64,000 nucleotides of DNA from Rosa chinensis (Eukaryota; Streptophyta; Magnoliopsida; Rosales; Rosaceae), in the NCBI RefSeq assembly GCF_002994745.2, contig NC_037088.1:65800397-65864396 (forward strand), given 5' to 3'. A program made the position numbers and the translations under genes. Shown here one piece after another: positions 24,000 through 36,768 of the stretch. Positions within the stretch are counted from its first letter, which is position 1, and each line of letters opens with the position of its first letter. The notes below the pieces were generated by a model. That model was not told the DNA's origin. It saw only the letters and a program-made list of their open reading frames with translations, and ran no database searches.

Positions 24000-26900
24000 A
24001 GAGTACTGAGACTGTTTGAGAGAGGTGGCAGCTGGCAGTAGGCAGTGGCCGACTGACATCTCTTTTTCGCCACAGTGTTTTTGGCCGCCGGTGATTTTTC
24101 ACGGCAGATTTTGTTTCAGGCCGTCGAAACCGGCTTTCCTTTTTGTTATCGCAATATTAATTAATTAAGTGTCTCCGTAAAAATTAATGGAGAATTGAGT
24201 GCCCAGTTTTGCTCCGACTGTTTAATTAGAGTGTATCTATGTATAATTATTAATTTTGAAAAAAATCTTAATGGAGATTTTCATTTAAATATTTATATAT
24301 TTGTTTGAAATTTTTGCTATATACACGTCTATGTCACGCACGCATAAATCTAACGTTTAGTGATGAGAAATGAATGCTACTAATAATTTACCGTCAAACT
24401 TTGTATCTATGTTATGTGTGTACAGTAAAAAAAACTATATGTATAGTAAAAAATCTCATAGTGAACATAATTTTAAATTGCATTTTCAATTCATGAACTA
24501 AACGTGGCATTCCTTTTGCCAATTGAGTTGGCGTGATTAGCGGTCCATGGCCGGTAAGAGATCGAGTCCAACTAGGTCTGAATTCTCAGCCTCCAATATT
24601 TTCCTTTTTACTTTACACTTTTTTTTTTCCAGCAAATTTGTAATATATGTTTACACGTTCACATAAATATCCAAGACTTTGGATACTATTGAGATGTCCT
24701 ATACACAGTTACACACGAGGGAGCCTCAAATGGGAACAAAATGAATGTGGGATTTTGCGGTGAATAGACCATGTTAAAGCACTTTTGAGACTTGCCATAT
24801 GAACTGCAATTGACTAATAAGGGGGTTGAAATCAGAGATGGCAACATAATTTGGTGCGAAGAATCTGGCATTCAAAAATAATTGGAAACCATTGTTTGAC
24901 ATAATTTCCTGTTTCGCGAGGTTGACATTAATCGGCTTGATGAGAAACAAGCATATGTTTTCTACCAAATCAACTTTTTTGAATTGTAATTTATGGCAAG
25001 TTTGTTAATTTAGAATGGATACCAAGCTGGTTTATGTGAATCGCGCTCTTTGCTTGTTCGCTTGTAATATTAGTGTATTAGAATCGAACCATGTTTACAA
25101 CACAGCCAAATTGTAAGAATCAAAATTTAGAACCATTTGATTGTTATTTATGATATAGTTAAGAGTGTTGTATTGATTTAGTGATTTCTTTAAAATAATT
25201 TCTTTTATATCAAAATAATTCTCACGCATTTTTATCAAATGATTTTTGAAAATAGTTTAGAGGCCGCCTCCATTATTCCTTATCTAGGTTTGTATAGCAT
25301 GCATGTGCCTATTTATCATTAGCATCAAATCAATCAGAAAATTATATAGTACTACAGGTCTTCAACTACTCAAGTGCTTGACTTGAACTGTGGGCAAGTA
25401 ACACCCCATCTTTGAGGGTCATGTGTTTTCGTACTTAATTTTCGTCATGTGTATAAGAATTTCACGGCAGCCATGTTTTCCATCATTTTCCAAGTTTGTA
25501 AGATTTAATTATTAAATTTTGATAGATTGGTGATGAATAATTAACTAATTAAGGGGCCCTTAGAAAGATATAAATGTTTCTCATTGGATTGTGTTTAATT
25601 AAGAGAGCATACCCTCCCTGCCTGCATTGCTTGCGTATTACTCAAAGAAAAATAGGAGCGCCCAATGATTATGTCTCAAATAAACCAGTTGATATCATAT
25701 TTCCGCCCATCTTTATTAAAATTGAGAACAGTAAAGAAGTACTAATTTAATTTATCACCATAATTATTTCCTACACTTGATTGGACAATTTTTAAGTTCA
25801 ATCCTTGGGTGAATGAGCATATTCACAATTTATTGGGATTAACGAATAATAACTTTATAATTTTTTAATCAAACCATTCATGTTATATAACGTAATACAA
25901 ATATTAGCTATGTAAAAAATCAATCAAATTGATGACTTTCTAATTATTCATTTATATGAAATACATGATCGGTTCAGCATAATAGTAGTAAGTGTTGTTA
26001 GAACCATCAATTAGTTTGATTTAATTAGATAATTAAATGATTTCTAATTCGATTGATTTATTACATATATGATCTTTAAAGGCTAATTTAAGATATGGAC
26101 CGTTGAATTATAAAATTATTAAGTAAAAATACGTTAGTTGAAAATTGAGTGAATACGCTGGTTCATCTTAATAATGAAACTAAGAATTATTCAGTTAATT
26201 ATAATACTTTTGGTTCGTACGCCGTAAAAGCTAGCTAATGCATGCAGCTGATATAATTTGTACCAGTGCTAGATTTATCTTTCCACATGAATGGGACGTG
26301 AAAATCGATTTTGCTTTCGATTTAGAGGTTAAGATAGATAAGTTTGATATGGGTTTGAGTTTGAGTTTGACCACTAGTATTATTGATTTTATTCTAAGGG
26401 CTCCATATTTGTAATACGATCGAGCACTATAAAGGGAGGGAGAGGCTGGGGGGGTCCTTTTTTTGCTGCTTGCCGGTTGGTAAAAAATGATCAGTTGGGG
26501 TCCTTTTCTATAAATTATCGGGTGACCCAGAAATTGCTAAAAGGCACCTGCATCATGCTCTTCTTTTCACACAGTGGGGACTAATAGAGACTGTTTAAGA
26601 GTCCGGCGTCGACTATGGAGAACTGGTGTATATATTGCTGGAACACAATGGGGACTTCTGCACATTACATGCACTATGTGCTTTGCAGTGAGTCAGTGAC
26701 AATGAGAATACCACGCAAAAGTTAAACAAGTTACTGGCTTCTCTGAAAATTGGCGTTCAAGAGCCTTTTCCTAATGGGCTTTCAAGTTTCAACGGTCAAA
26801 ACTCTAGCTGTCAAAAGTGATACACCCCAGGCTAGCTAACTCATAAACTGTAAAACGGATCGTTAATTATCGTCATTGATCTGGAACAGACCTTTACCAG

Positions 26901-28060
26901 CTGGCTAAAAATGTCGAAAAGAAAACGAGGGATGTGTGTCAATATTTATCAAATTAATGTAGTTTTTAGGGTGATTTTTGTTCCGTTTAAGCTCGTCACT
27001 TTTGTTTTAGTTTATTTACTAATAGTCTTTAAAGTAATATTGTATTTTTGCCGATTGATTTGATAAAATAAGTAAATAAATAAATAAAACGAAAAGATGA
27101 GATGTATATCAACATATCATATTTACGCTTTGAGAGTTCATTACAAGTAGAGATAAAACTTATAAATATTTATATCACATGAGAAATTTTCTCTATAATG
27201 ACACATGGTAAATGTTTTTCTTGATAGATACCTATATCCATATAAAACATATTTACTATATACTAAAGCTCCTACACTGTTTATAAGTACTTATCATCAC
27301 TGTTTATCATAAATCACAGTTTTGCCCCCACTTTTGACTGAAATTACAATTCCAACATTTTTTTTTTAACAATTATGCCATACCCTTTTATTTTTTTATT
27401 TTTAAAAGGAAAAGCATTCTGTTGTATCTCATTTGTTGCTAATCTATTATCAATAACAAGACAAATCATATTCTAAATAGCGCTGATGTTTTTTAGATTG
27501 CGAGTATTCATCTATTATATCTAAAACTTGGAAAAAAAAAAACAAACCCGCAGCATCGTGGATGTCCATCTGCTAGAAATAATTAAGAACTCTAGGCTTA
27601 CTAGAGTTGTAGTTGTAGGTGACTATACGGGCTATGTTTTTATAGTATGTGATTCGTGGAAAGGTGATTGATGCAGAAGATGAATCTTCTCCATTGATAG
27701 AAATTGATATACTGCCGACGATAGGACTGATTTTCTGGCAAGTTTGTGGATTAGGTATTTATTATACATCTTCCTTCAATTACCACAAAGATTTATTGAA
27801 GCTAATAATACATGCATGCATTGTGAAAAGTACAACATACACTTCGACGGTGTGTTAAATTGTCGACGGCTTTTATTCGCCGTTCCACTACACACCCAAA
27901 TCTCCCCACCTATAATAATCACTTATTACAAAAAGTGATGAGAAACAACTTCATAGAGTAAGATGGGATACGCTAATTACATTATGATCAGCTATTAAAA
28001 CAGTAATTACATGTTATAAAAAGGATGTCTATCCGTCATCAAATGGTGTAGGGGAGACTT
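24000..28060. other. AT-rich intergenic downstream of CRF
   Basis: The first 150 bases are 3' UTR. The rest holds no supported gene. A tRNA-promoter-like patch (GATCGAGTCC, near 24560) may be a SINE scrap. The 25.5-26.2 kb part has inverted TCAATCAAATTGATGA-like sequences that may be an old MITE. Bases 26425-26760 are less AT-rich and start with a TATA-like ACTATAAAGG, but no ORF follows. The ORF at 27649-27858 lies in probable retroelement debris. Confidence 0.5.
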
Positions 28061-28155
28061 AAGATGAACATCGATGGTGCTTGGTACTCCATAAAGCAGT
28101 ATAGATGGTGTTAGAGTTGTGCTGCGGAATAAAATACGGGGACATTGCGGTGGTT
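28061..28155 (+). pseudogene. Relic of a LINE-type RNase H domain
   Basis: The translation reads LKMNIDGAWYS then, after a frame change, GVRVVLRNK and, after another, YGDIAVV. This follows the start of plant retroelement RNase H-like (RVT_3) domains, where LK.N.DGA is followed by a G.G.V.R segment. Frameshifts and stops show it is dead. It is cut off just before the hAT-like element at 28193. Confidence 0.5.
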
Positions 28156-28192
28156 AATAATTTTTTTTTTTTAACGTCTTCTCATCTATGAG

Positions 28193-29055
28193 CAAGGACT
28201 GAAAAATTTGAAAAATCGATAATATTCTCAAAATTTCCACTATATTTCCTTTTTTTAGGGTTTCGATATATCTTTGACTTACCAAGAGAATATCGGGAGA
28301 AATTTTTGAAATTTCGCGATATTTCTGGAAATATTCGAAATTTTCCCGATATTTAAGGAAATATTCTAAATTTTTGTGAAATTCTTGATATTCTCCCGAA
28401 ATTCCGAGATTATCGTCACATCTCATTATATGTTGCTCGTGAAAACTAGTCCTTGTTCTTATCCAATCCGACTAAACTGAATAACATCTAAAAATTTGTA
28501 GGGTCATGACGTCATGTATCGCTCTTTGAGTCTTTTCCCTCCAAATTCTTCTAATTATCTAATTTGCTAACTAGAAAACATTCGGCTCTATTAAAAAAAA
28601 TCTCTTCTATGTATTTCTAAGGACCACTTTCTCCTTTAAAAAAAAAAGGGACCATTTTCTACTTCTTGTTCTGTTTATTTGAAGACCGATGTTTTTTTTA
28701 ACATATATATATTTAATTGTAAAATATTATTATAATTAATAATTAAATCTCCTATTTAAATCATTTTTGAGATTTCTCATGTAGAAAGAGTCATGTCATT
28801 GTATCTTGTTATACTCCAAATTAGTACAATAATTATACAATTAAGTTTATCAAACATTTTTTTTTTGAAATACTATAAGTAACTGATCATGAAAACATTT
28901 CATGAAAATTCATTAATGATTTTCATGTTACTTTCTAAATTTCCATCATTTTTTTTCAAAAATTTATTTAGATCGAAATTTCCTCGATATTTCTATCGAA
29001 ATTTCTATTTTTTGGACTATCGATATTTTCTCAATATTCGATATTTTAGTCATTG
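28193..29055. mobile_element. hAT-like non-autonomous element, 863 bp
   Basis: Flanked by TCTATGAG at 28185-28192 and 29056-29063. Ends are inverted and similar: CAAGGACTGAAAA at the left, CAATGACTAAAAT read inward from the right. Subterminal regions are packed with GATATTTC/GAAATATC-like motifs, which would suit transposase binding. The 90-residue minus-strand ORF at 28154-28426 is an effect of this repeat structure. No transposase is encoded. Confidence 0.8.
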
Positions 29056-29063
29056 TCTATGAG

Positions 29064-30062
29064 ATAATTGAAGATTTTGATAATCTCACATGGGAATTAA
29101 TTGCATCGATGATTGTATATGTAGCTGGCAGCTCCATGCGAAAATGAGAATAGTTTGACTCATGTTCACATTCATGTCATAAACACATTATGTTAAGCGA
29201 TTGAAATATTGTTGTGCACTAATTAATTTCTCATGTTAATTATAAATGTGTATTCACGCGATGATAGACTCTTAAGATATTATTAATTTAGTTAACCCAA
29301 TGTGTCTATGCAAACCATGCAAGGTAATTTGTATAATGTCACTGTTCGGTGGTAGTTGACATGAATGCATGGTTACATTAAAAGATTGCATTCTCAAGAA
29401 TCAATCATCACAGAATGATTGCAAGTTAATTAAACTAGGGTTTAGAAAATTAAACAACGTTATCTCTGTGCTTAAGAGTGTTATTTCGCTCCGCAAGCTT
29501 CTGTATCTGTTTCATGATGTTTTCTCTTTCACGTGAGAACCTGTTAAATCCAGTTTCTTAAATCACTTTAATTTTACTTCTGCAAATGTATGTAGTTTTT
29601 GTGTCTGAAGCAAGTTGGTGATGGTCATAATCCTTAGCAGCTTCACTGCTGACAACTTTTACCAAAAACTTAAACACAATCTGACACTTGTTGGTAACCA
29701 ATTCAATTTGTTGCAACAACTTTTCTTTTAACTACCATGTTAGTTCATAGTTGATCAATTAATAGAATTGATCTAGGCTGGTTGCCAACGCATTATTATC
29801 TCTCTCTCTTTTGCTTGTATCGCTACATGTAAATGGAATGGACTCATCATTATTTCAACTTTGTTTGTTCCTCTTCCCCAGGACATGTAACTTGGGTTTG
29901 TAAATACATATAGACACATGCAATTATTCTGTTACCTATAGCTAGTACTCTGTTCAGTGAATCGTATTACGTATTTCTATGGGGTTGTTCACTCTGGTAT
30001 GTCCATAAATGATAAGTGTGTAATTTAACAGTTTAACCACTGTTTGAAGAGGGACAATTTAG
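29064..30062. other. AT-rich intergenic, nothing recognised
   Basis: No ORF, tRNA or transposon termini supported. Confidence 0.5.
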
Positions 30063-30184
30063 TGCACCGACATAAATGGATGATTAAATTATATTAAATA
30101 TACTCTTAGGTTATTAATAAAAATATTAATTATAAATATTGAGATCATTTTATAAGTGTTTAATTATTTGCACCATCCGTGTAT
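30063..30184. mobile_element. Second, decayed copy of the GCACCGA MITE family
   Basis: Starts GCACCGACATAAATGGATGA and ends near TTATTTGCACCATCCGTG. The same ordered segments are found, on the opposite strand, in the element at 14661-14799. A shorter scrap (AATGCAAGTAATTCAACACTTA) is at about 37080-37102. Confidence 0.5.
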
Positions 30185-30338
30185 AAAATAATTTCTATTA
30201 TTTGACTAAAGACTCCTCTCATAATCCACTTTTCGCTAGCTGGCTATGTCTAGTTGTCTAATTAGATAGAAGTATATAAACTAGCAGATAAGTTTGCAAC
30301 TTGCAAGTTTAGGGCATCATTATCATCGTGGTTTATAT

Positions 30339-30369
<31 letters not shown>
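30339..30369. repeat. Compound (AC)n(AT)n microsatellite
   Basis: About 5 CA units run directly into about 10 TA units. Confidence 0.9.
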
Positions 30370-31763
30370 CTTTGGGTTTTTGATTTTCAAAATGGCTTTC
30401 ATTTTTTTTTTTTATAATTTTTTTTTTATAGGGTTAAGACTTAAGAGCTTGAATTCAAGGTTCAACAGTACGCATTGATGAGCTTAACAAGTTTCTTTCA
30501 AGTTCAAGTTCATGGCAACGAAACATCACATCTTCATCCATATATATTAAGCGTGTTGATGATTGATTTTTGGGAAAGACCAATTAAGTTCTCATCCATA
30601 TATACATGTGATGGTTTACTTAATTATCCAGAAAAAGGATGCTAATATTTGAAAGTTAACGTGATTTATATATATAGTGTAGTTAGTTTATCTAAGAAGC
30701 TTGACAAAACCAATTCAAATTCCAGCTCGCGGCCGCTTTTTTTGTTATTCAAACCCCATAAAACAAAGGAATTAATGAAACAAAACTGAAAATCCAAACA
30801 CAAGAGGAGGAGGGATCGAAAAACATAGCTAAGCAAGTTTTGTAAAATCAACATCATAATTTACAGTCAGTCAAGTCAACCTTAATTTACTCTAATAGAG
30901 AAGCCAACTGTGGCCAGTTTGAAATATTATCATCTTCTGTCACGCATCGGCTATTTTAAACAGGCAACGTTCATGTACTTGGTCTTGTAAAAGCTGAAAA
31001 TTAATTTAACGATTTTCGGCAGATGCACGGAGTACCACTATTTAAGTACTTAAGAAAAATCCAGTAATCGTACACAGAATATATATAACTACAAGAGTTT
31101 CTTGAATTTTATGTTTGTTTTGTTCTATTCTGGGGACACTGTTCAATGTGGAAATATTTATATATACTACATAGTTGCAACGTGCATGACCTGAGGGCAC
31201 ACACTTCCTTGCGGCCCTTGCCTTCAAATTGACCTAAATGTCATCCATCACTCTCCAACGGCGTGATACACTACCTCACCTCCCTAGTATTCAAGTAATT
31301 CAACAAACACAAATGTTTCTTCCCTTTATCAATTATAATTGTATAATTGAAGAAAATGCAAGCCAAGCCATGGACAATCCTCCATGCTTGATGAGGTTAG
31401 TATTTTCGTCTCTTATACATGTTTCATACAATTTAACAAACCTTAAAACTGAAAGTAGATTAATAATAGAATTAGTTTGTAATACGATATACGGATACAC
31501 ACATACACACACGATGTCAAAGACAATGTGTAACGTTGATCAATTGAAAATGTATTCCATACACTATCGACTACGTACTGTGGCTATGGTATATCTACTT
31601 AACAGAAGATATATAAGGGTACGAATACGGATACAGATCATATATATATATATGACTAGTACGAGACCAGATACAGTTTTGGTCCATAGGCACTCCTCTA
31701 ATATATGTCTATGAATGCTTACTTAGCAGATTAAGCAAGCACTAAACTACTGAACTGAGTTAA

Positions 31764-31829
31764 GTTGGAGCTAAGTGATGTATCAGATCGATAAAAGTTG
31801 GAGCTAAGTGATGTATCAGATCGATAAAA
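31764..31829. repeat. 33-bp perfect tandem duplication
   Basis: Two identical adjacent copies, each starting GTTGGAGCTAAGTGATG and ending GATCGATAAAA. Confidence 0.95.
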
Positions 31830-32394
31830 GTCGCAGCCTTTAGAAGGAGGCTCAATGCTAAGATTGTGCGTATATTTAATGTCAGAAACAAGTTGCCATT
31901 TTGCCATGCATGGATGATGTGGTGCCTACTTTGCTAGCTGACCGAGAGTATATGCAAGTGGGTTTTTGCTCACGTACTGTTTCTTATTCCAAGTGTTGTA
32001 ACAAGTAAACAACAAATTCAAATTAATGAACGGTGACAACACCTAGCTCTCTCTGATGTGCCCCCTTTGTAAGATTGCGCATTGGTTTCCCTTTCTCATT
32101 TGCTTTCCTTCTTGCCTTTTTTTTGGTTTGAGGGACCACTGTGGAATATGTACGTTGAAGTTTCAAAACAAAGTTAAAACCCATCAAGGGTTGGAGGGTT
32201 TCGTTTTCCAAAATTATTCATGAGACGTTTATATATTTTGTTTTTTAACGTAGTTAGATCTGATTAGACGGTTAGACGAACTTACAAATATGATGGTACG
32301 GTCGAACGGACTAGACTAAAGAAGACTTTCTATAGTCCCGTCGAGTCCACCAAATCATGCTTAATAAAAGCCAATTATGACTTTTATCCGATCA

Positions 32395-32665
32395 AAGGTT
32401 GACTAAGGATATCACGGTCGGTCGGACTTCTGCTCACCGCCCCGCCCCCCACGTTCTCGATGTACGGCGAGCCATGTCCACTAAAATTTTCTCCACCCTA
32501 AAAACTCAAGTGGGCCAGGCCGGCCCAAGAAGACAAATGGGGCGGGGGCAACACGTGAAAATATGTATGGGGGCCGCTGCAGCCAATTGCCCCTATCGAC
32601 TCTGGGTGCTGCTCGCGTGGCGCTCCTGTGAAGAGTCAGCACTGCTTATAAGTAGACACGTGTAA
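32395..32665 (+). promoter_or_regulatory. Orphan promoter-like GC island
   Basis: A GC-rich block with CCCCGCCCCCC, a GGCC-rich palindrome (GGGCCAGGCCGGCCC), two G-boxes (CACGTG at 32552-32557 and 32657-32662) and a TATA-like CTTATAAG near 32645 just before the second G-box. No coding region follows. The 88-residue ORF at 32399-32665 appears to be chance. It may be a distal element or the promoter of a non-coding RNA. Confidence 0.35.
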
Positions 32666-33127
32666 GTGGGTCCCACCAAATATAGGATCCAACTTTCCTC
32701 CATTTCTATTTCACCTACCGACAGCGACGCTTATGAACGTCATGGGAGTGAATGTGTGACTGAGATTCCTTAATTTAATTTTGTTCATGGAAATTCTTTT
32801 CCTCTATATAATTATATATATATACTTGGTATATTGATTTGGGGCATGGTCCATGTATGGTCCTTTTGATTGAGAAGATTTGATTTGGACAGTGTGTGTA
32901 CTCATGAAGCTTGGAACCAAAGCAATGTCCAGCTTCTTCCCTTTATGTTTGTGTATTTAATGTAACATCTAAATCTCGTGTAATCAATGTATCATATATT
33001 AGTGTTACAATGTTAATATATTAAAATTTCAATAGATTATAATCATCTAAGTATATGAACGTAACAAATTGTTAGCAGTTTCAAAAGTTGTGCTACGATT
33101 TGTTTTTAAGGTTTTCTTGAGAACCAC

Positions 33128-33331
33128 ATTCTTCAATATCTAGCATTGAAGAGATGGTTAAGAGTCATGCTTCCAAACTCGCGTTGAGTGACTCTACGGT
33201 TGTGGATCTTAAGATTTTCGGAGAAGCATGAATATTCAATGTCTAGCACTGGAGAGATAGTTAAAGAGTCTTGCTTCCAATCCCACGTTGAGTGACTCTA
33301 TAATTGTGGATCTTACAACTTTAGAGGAGTT
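33128..33331. repeat. Diverged 103-bp tandem duplication
   Basis: Units at about 33128-33230 and 33231-33331 share TCAAT-TCTAGCA-TG-AGAGAT, CTTCCAA, GTTGAGTGACTCTA and TTGTGGATCTTA in order. Roughly four-fifths identical by eye. Confidence 0.8.
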
Positions 33332-34755
33332 TATTGTTACTGATAATTGTGTGTACATTTTTCGTCGTTTCCTCTCTTTAAATGTTTAAGATTGAGGTTT
33401 TCAAATAATGTTAGGAAAGATCTAAGCTTCCCTTGGCCGTGTTCAAATCCTTGAAGTTGATTCCCAACAATCTAAATCTTTAGTTTCAACACCTTCATCA
33501 TTTGCAAAACCGACTATTTTACTTAACATTCTACATCACTAAAATTAACCCACGATTCAGACATTCATTTACACTTAAACTTTCACAAATTCAACTCATT
33601 ATTTTTCCAGTTGACCTAGTACCTATTGCCTCGTTTGGTTGACATTCTCCACGAACGACACAAAATCTTGGTGGTCAATTTTGAGATCACAAAAGGATCG
33701 ACAAAGGAAGAAAAGTTGGACAAAATGGAAGTAATGTTTTTCACCTTGTCCTTGAAAGGGAAATTTCTTTTCTCTTTGCGCTTCCTAATTAAGTAGGCCC
33801 CTTAGTCATGCATCCAATAGCAAGTCAAAGAAAGTGTTTATACACGCAGCTGCAAATTATGAGGCTAATTATGTGTTCAAACCCTTTAAACCTTTTCATT
33901 CTTCTGCGACCAAAAACCAAATTAAAGTCACAATCCCACCTCATAAAGCCTAAAGATTACATAGCTTTTCGACATTCCTTTTGCAATTAGGTATTATCCT
34001 CCCATTATATGCAACAACTCCCATTTTTTACTTCTAATTAGTCTTGACATTAGTGGCTAAAGTTGGCTAAACAAACTTGTACTGAAATATATACATTATT
34101 TGTGTTCAAATTGGGCTGACCGAGATGAGATTCAAGCCTTTATTCCGTGCCTGTTCCTCACATGTCAGGGGCTCCAAAGTCTCAGAGGGCAGACCCTACT
34201 TAGTCACTATATTCTATGGAAGTTTTGACAATCTTGTGCCCTCCACCGTCATCTCTGCTAGAAATTGGGAATTGGGTTATAGAGTTACGAGCCTTCTCTG
34301 ACTTGCATCCATAATCTGCAGTGCCATTTCCTGAGATTAGGGTATTTATGGAGCTTCCACTAGTCTGGTACATTTCAGAACACAGACTAGCAGGTTTCAG
34401 TAGCTAAGGTACATGTGCTGTACAAATGGGGTTGGAGTTTTAGTGGGTAGCTCCGTTTGTTACATTCCCAGCCTTAGGAACGAGAGAAAGGGAGCAAGAA
34501 ACAGAAACACGTCAACATTAACAGTGAATATCAGAACTTGTAATATGCACAACCGATTTCAGATGACTACAGAAAAGAGGGGGGCAACCTCGAATATCTT
34601 GTGAGACAGTTCGTGTCAACTAAAATTTGAATAAGAACAGCCTACTAGATTACACATTACCACACCTCTCGACTAATTCTTCAAACCCAATGGAACTATG
34701 AAATAAGACCACCCATCATTCAACTCCCTGCTACAAAAATTTTCGGATGTCTGCC

Positions 34756-36768
34756 TTAACCCCTGGCTAATAGCACATCCAAGTTGCTGAGACGACCAGT
34801 AGATGAAGCCCCCTCCATCCGGGAAGTTTTTCTAGCACTCCTGTTCACGTAGATTTTATCTTCCAGCATCTGCGGATGCTCCTTAACTGCCACCTGCTGC
34901 ATATGCACCAATGCGATCATGCTGACTGCCACCAAAGCAGCATTTCCCAGTAGTCCACCCATGTTATCCAACTTAAGAGTCTTCTTGGCAAAATTTACAC
35001 TTGAAACAAGAACTTTCATTATAATATTAGACTTCCCTTCAGAGTTTGCCAAGTTGTCACCAGGAGTGACTGGAGGACCATAGAGATTTTCGGGAGAAAC
35101 AAAGCCATTTGCATCACAGACATCTCCAACAAAGGCGAGGGCTTCTTCAATAACCTTGTATTTCTTACCATGGTGTTCAGATAATCTTAGTGCTAGAACA
35201 ATGCGGCTTTGCTCCAAGCGTGCAATTGCAGCATCTCTCTCAGCCCGCTGCTGAACCTGCACAGTCTTTAAGAGAAAACAAATTGACATAAATAGCTGAG
35301 CTTGGAATGTCTTAAAATACCAGGATTAGAATACACAGAGAGAGTTTCAAACCCATACAACAATAACAGAACAGAGGACTTCCCCCCCCCCCCCCCCCCC
35401 CTCCCCCTTTAAAAGCAATACTACTGCACCTATATGCAAAGTCACAGTACAACATTCAGTCATGATTTCCAAAAGCAGACCTGATCAACTAATCCGAACT
35501 CAGTTAACCAGAACCAAGCCACCTGGCCATTCCAGTTCAACTCGAAATCACCCCCAAAAGAATCATTCAAGACTAACTAAACAGCCCAATTCATTAACAA
35601 TCTATGTAAAAGTAAAGGTTGAACAGTTGAAACACATCCCTATTGACACAAATAAAGCTATTTGCACTGAACCATAGATCATAAGCTTTCATCTCTGCAA
35701 AAGTATAACAATACAAAGTTCAACAACTATATTTTTTCTTCATGTTTAGCTGTTCATCCTCTTCCTGACCTATGACAGGTCTGCCCCCGAAACAAAGCTT
35801 ATACTAATGGACATACAAATCTTTAGCTTTCATTATACCTCCAGAACCTAAGCTCCATGATTCCCCAATTCTTTCCTAAAAGTTGCTGTTCTTAATGAAT
35901 CCAGCTCAAGTGAATTTCACGCGCTTACCTCACCTAAACAAGTATAGATAATTCCAAAAGCAATAAACTAATTAGCAAGTCAAGGTTACCCCACGGTCAG
36001 TAATCCTCACAACCATTTGTTTCTCATCCCTCACCACTTTTTCCCCCATGGAAATCACACACAATCCTAATTCCTAACCGTCTAACCTACTCTCTTCATG
36101 TTAAGAACTCTCATTTTCCTCTGCTCGAAACACCATTCTTCGGCATTTTAAAATTCACATAGCAAATCATATCTAAAAGCAACCCAAGCAGAACAGACTC
36201 GAAAACTCAAAATCATATAACCATCTAACACAGCATTGCAGAAATTTAACCAGCATAAAACCATATGTTAACTCGGTTCAATTTTCTTACTGAGAAACTA
36301 AACCAACAAACACCATCAATCTTTAAACAATTTCCAAATCCGGATAAGCCTTTAATTACAATCAAACATTTAAATCTTCAAATTCGAACACCAAAACGAA
36401 ACCCTAGCAAAGCCATAAAACTCACTCACATGGAAAAACTCGAGCTGGTCCTCCAGGTTCTCGAGCGCGGTCCTTATAGCATTGAGGCTCTTCGCCTCCC
36501 TTAACTCATCGTCCTGCTCGAGTCGGAAGTCCTTCACGAACACGAACCCGGCCCCTTTCTCCTCCGCCGCCGCGACGGCGTCGTTTCCACCGTAGACGTG
36601 GTGGAGGCCGCTCTTCTTCTTCTTCTCCGACGAGTTGCGCAGCGCCTTGACGGAGTTGAGGAAGTGAGCGCGGGAAATGGAGTGGATGGCGTCGCTGAGC
36701 TTATCGTGGAGGTCCCAAATCCTCTCCAGCACGGCCTCGATTTCCTCGATTTCCATGTCCCATTTCAT
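34756..36768 (-). CDS. PDV1: Plastid division protein PDV1
   Basis: Two exons, 36768-36430 and 35265-34756, with a 1.16-kb intron; 282 residues against 272 in Arabidopsis. The start MKWDMEIEEIEAVLERIWDL matches the family N-terminus, with either Met1 or Met5 possible. Residues about 85-145 form a coiled coil (AKSLNAIRTALENLEDQLEF, then the AERDAAIARLEQSR segment). One membrane helix lies at about 217-236 (LLGNAALVAVSMIALVHM), and the C-terminus is LDVLLARG, ending in the conserved Gly. PDV1 sits in the outer chloroplast envelope: its cytosolic coiled coil recruits the dynamin ARC5/DRP5B to the division ring, and its short C-terminus in the intermembrane space binds PARC6. The AAG|ACT acceptor is chosen because TVQVQQR aligns with TIHTQQR of the Arabidopsis protein. 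Confidence 0.96.
35382..35401. repeat. C20 homopolymer in the PDV1 intron
   Basis: Twenty C followed by T and CCCCC. On the transcript strand it is a G run that could form a quadruplex. Length may be polymorphic or a base-calling estimate. Confidence 0.9.

Larger units (their letters stand above)
30371..34755. other. Long intergenic stretch with two tandem duplications
   Basis: No supported protein gene. The 158-residue ORF at 31238-31714 crosses simple sequence and has no recognisable domain. Contents: a 33-bp tandem duplication (31764-31829), a GC island (32395-32665), and a diverged 103-bp tandem duplication (33128-33331). The last few hundred bases are the PDV1 3' UTR. Confidence 0.55.

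Noticed and set aside
24500..24640. Possible SINE with a GATCGAGTCC B-box-like motif
   Set aside because: No A-tail boundary or target duplication could be fixed; kept only as a note.
28154..28426. 90-residue Tyr/Glu-rich ORF
   Set aside because: It is produced by repeated GATATTTC/GAAATATC motifs of the hAT-like element.
31238..31714. 158-residue ORF
   Set aside because: It runs across simple sequence and AT-rich DNA, and has no domain or coding-like composition.
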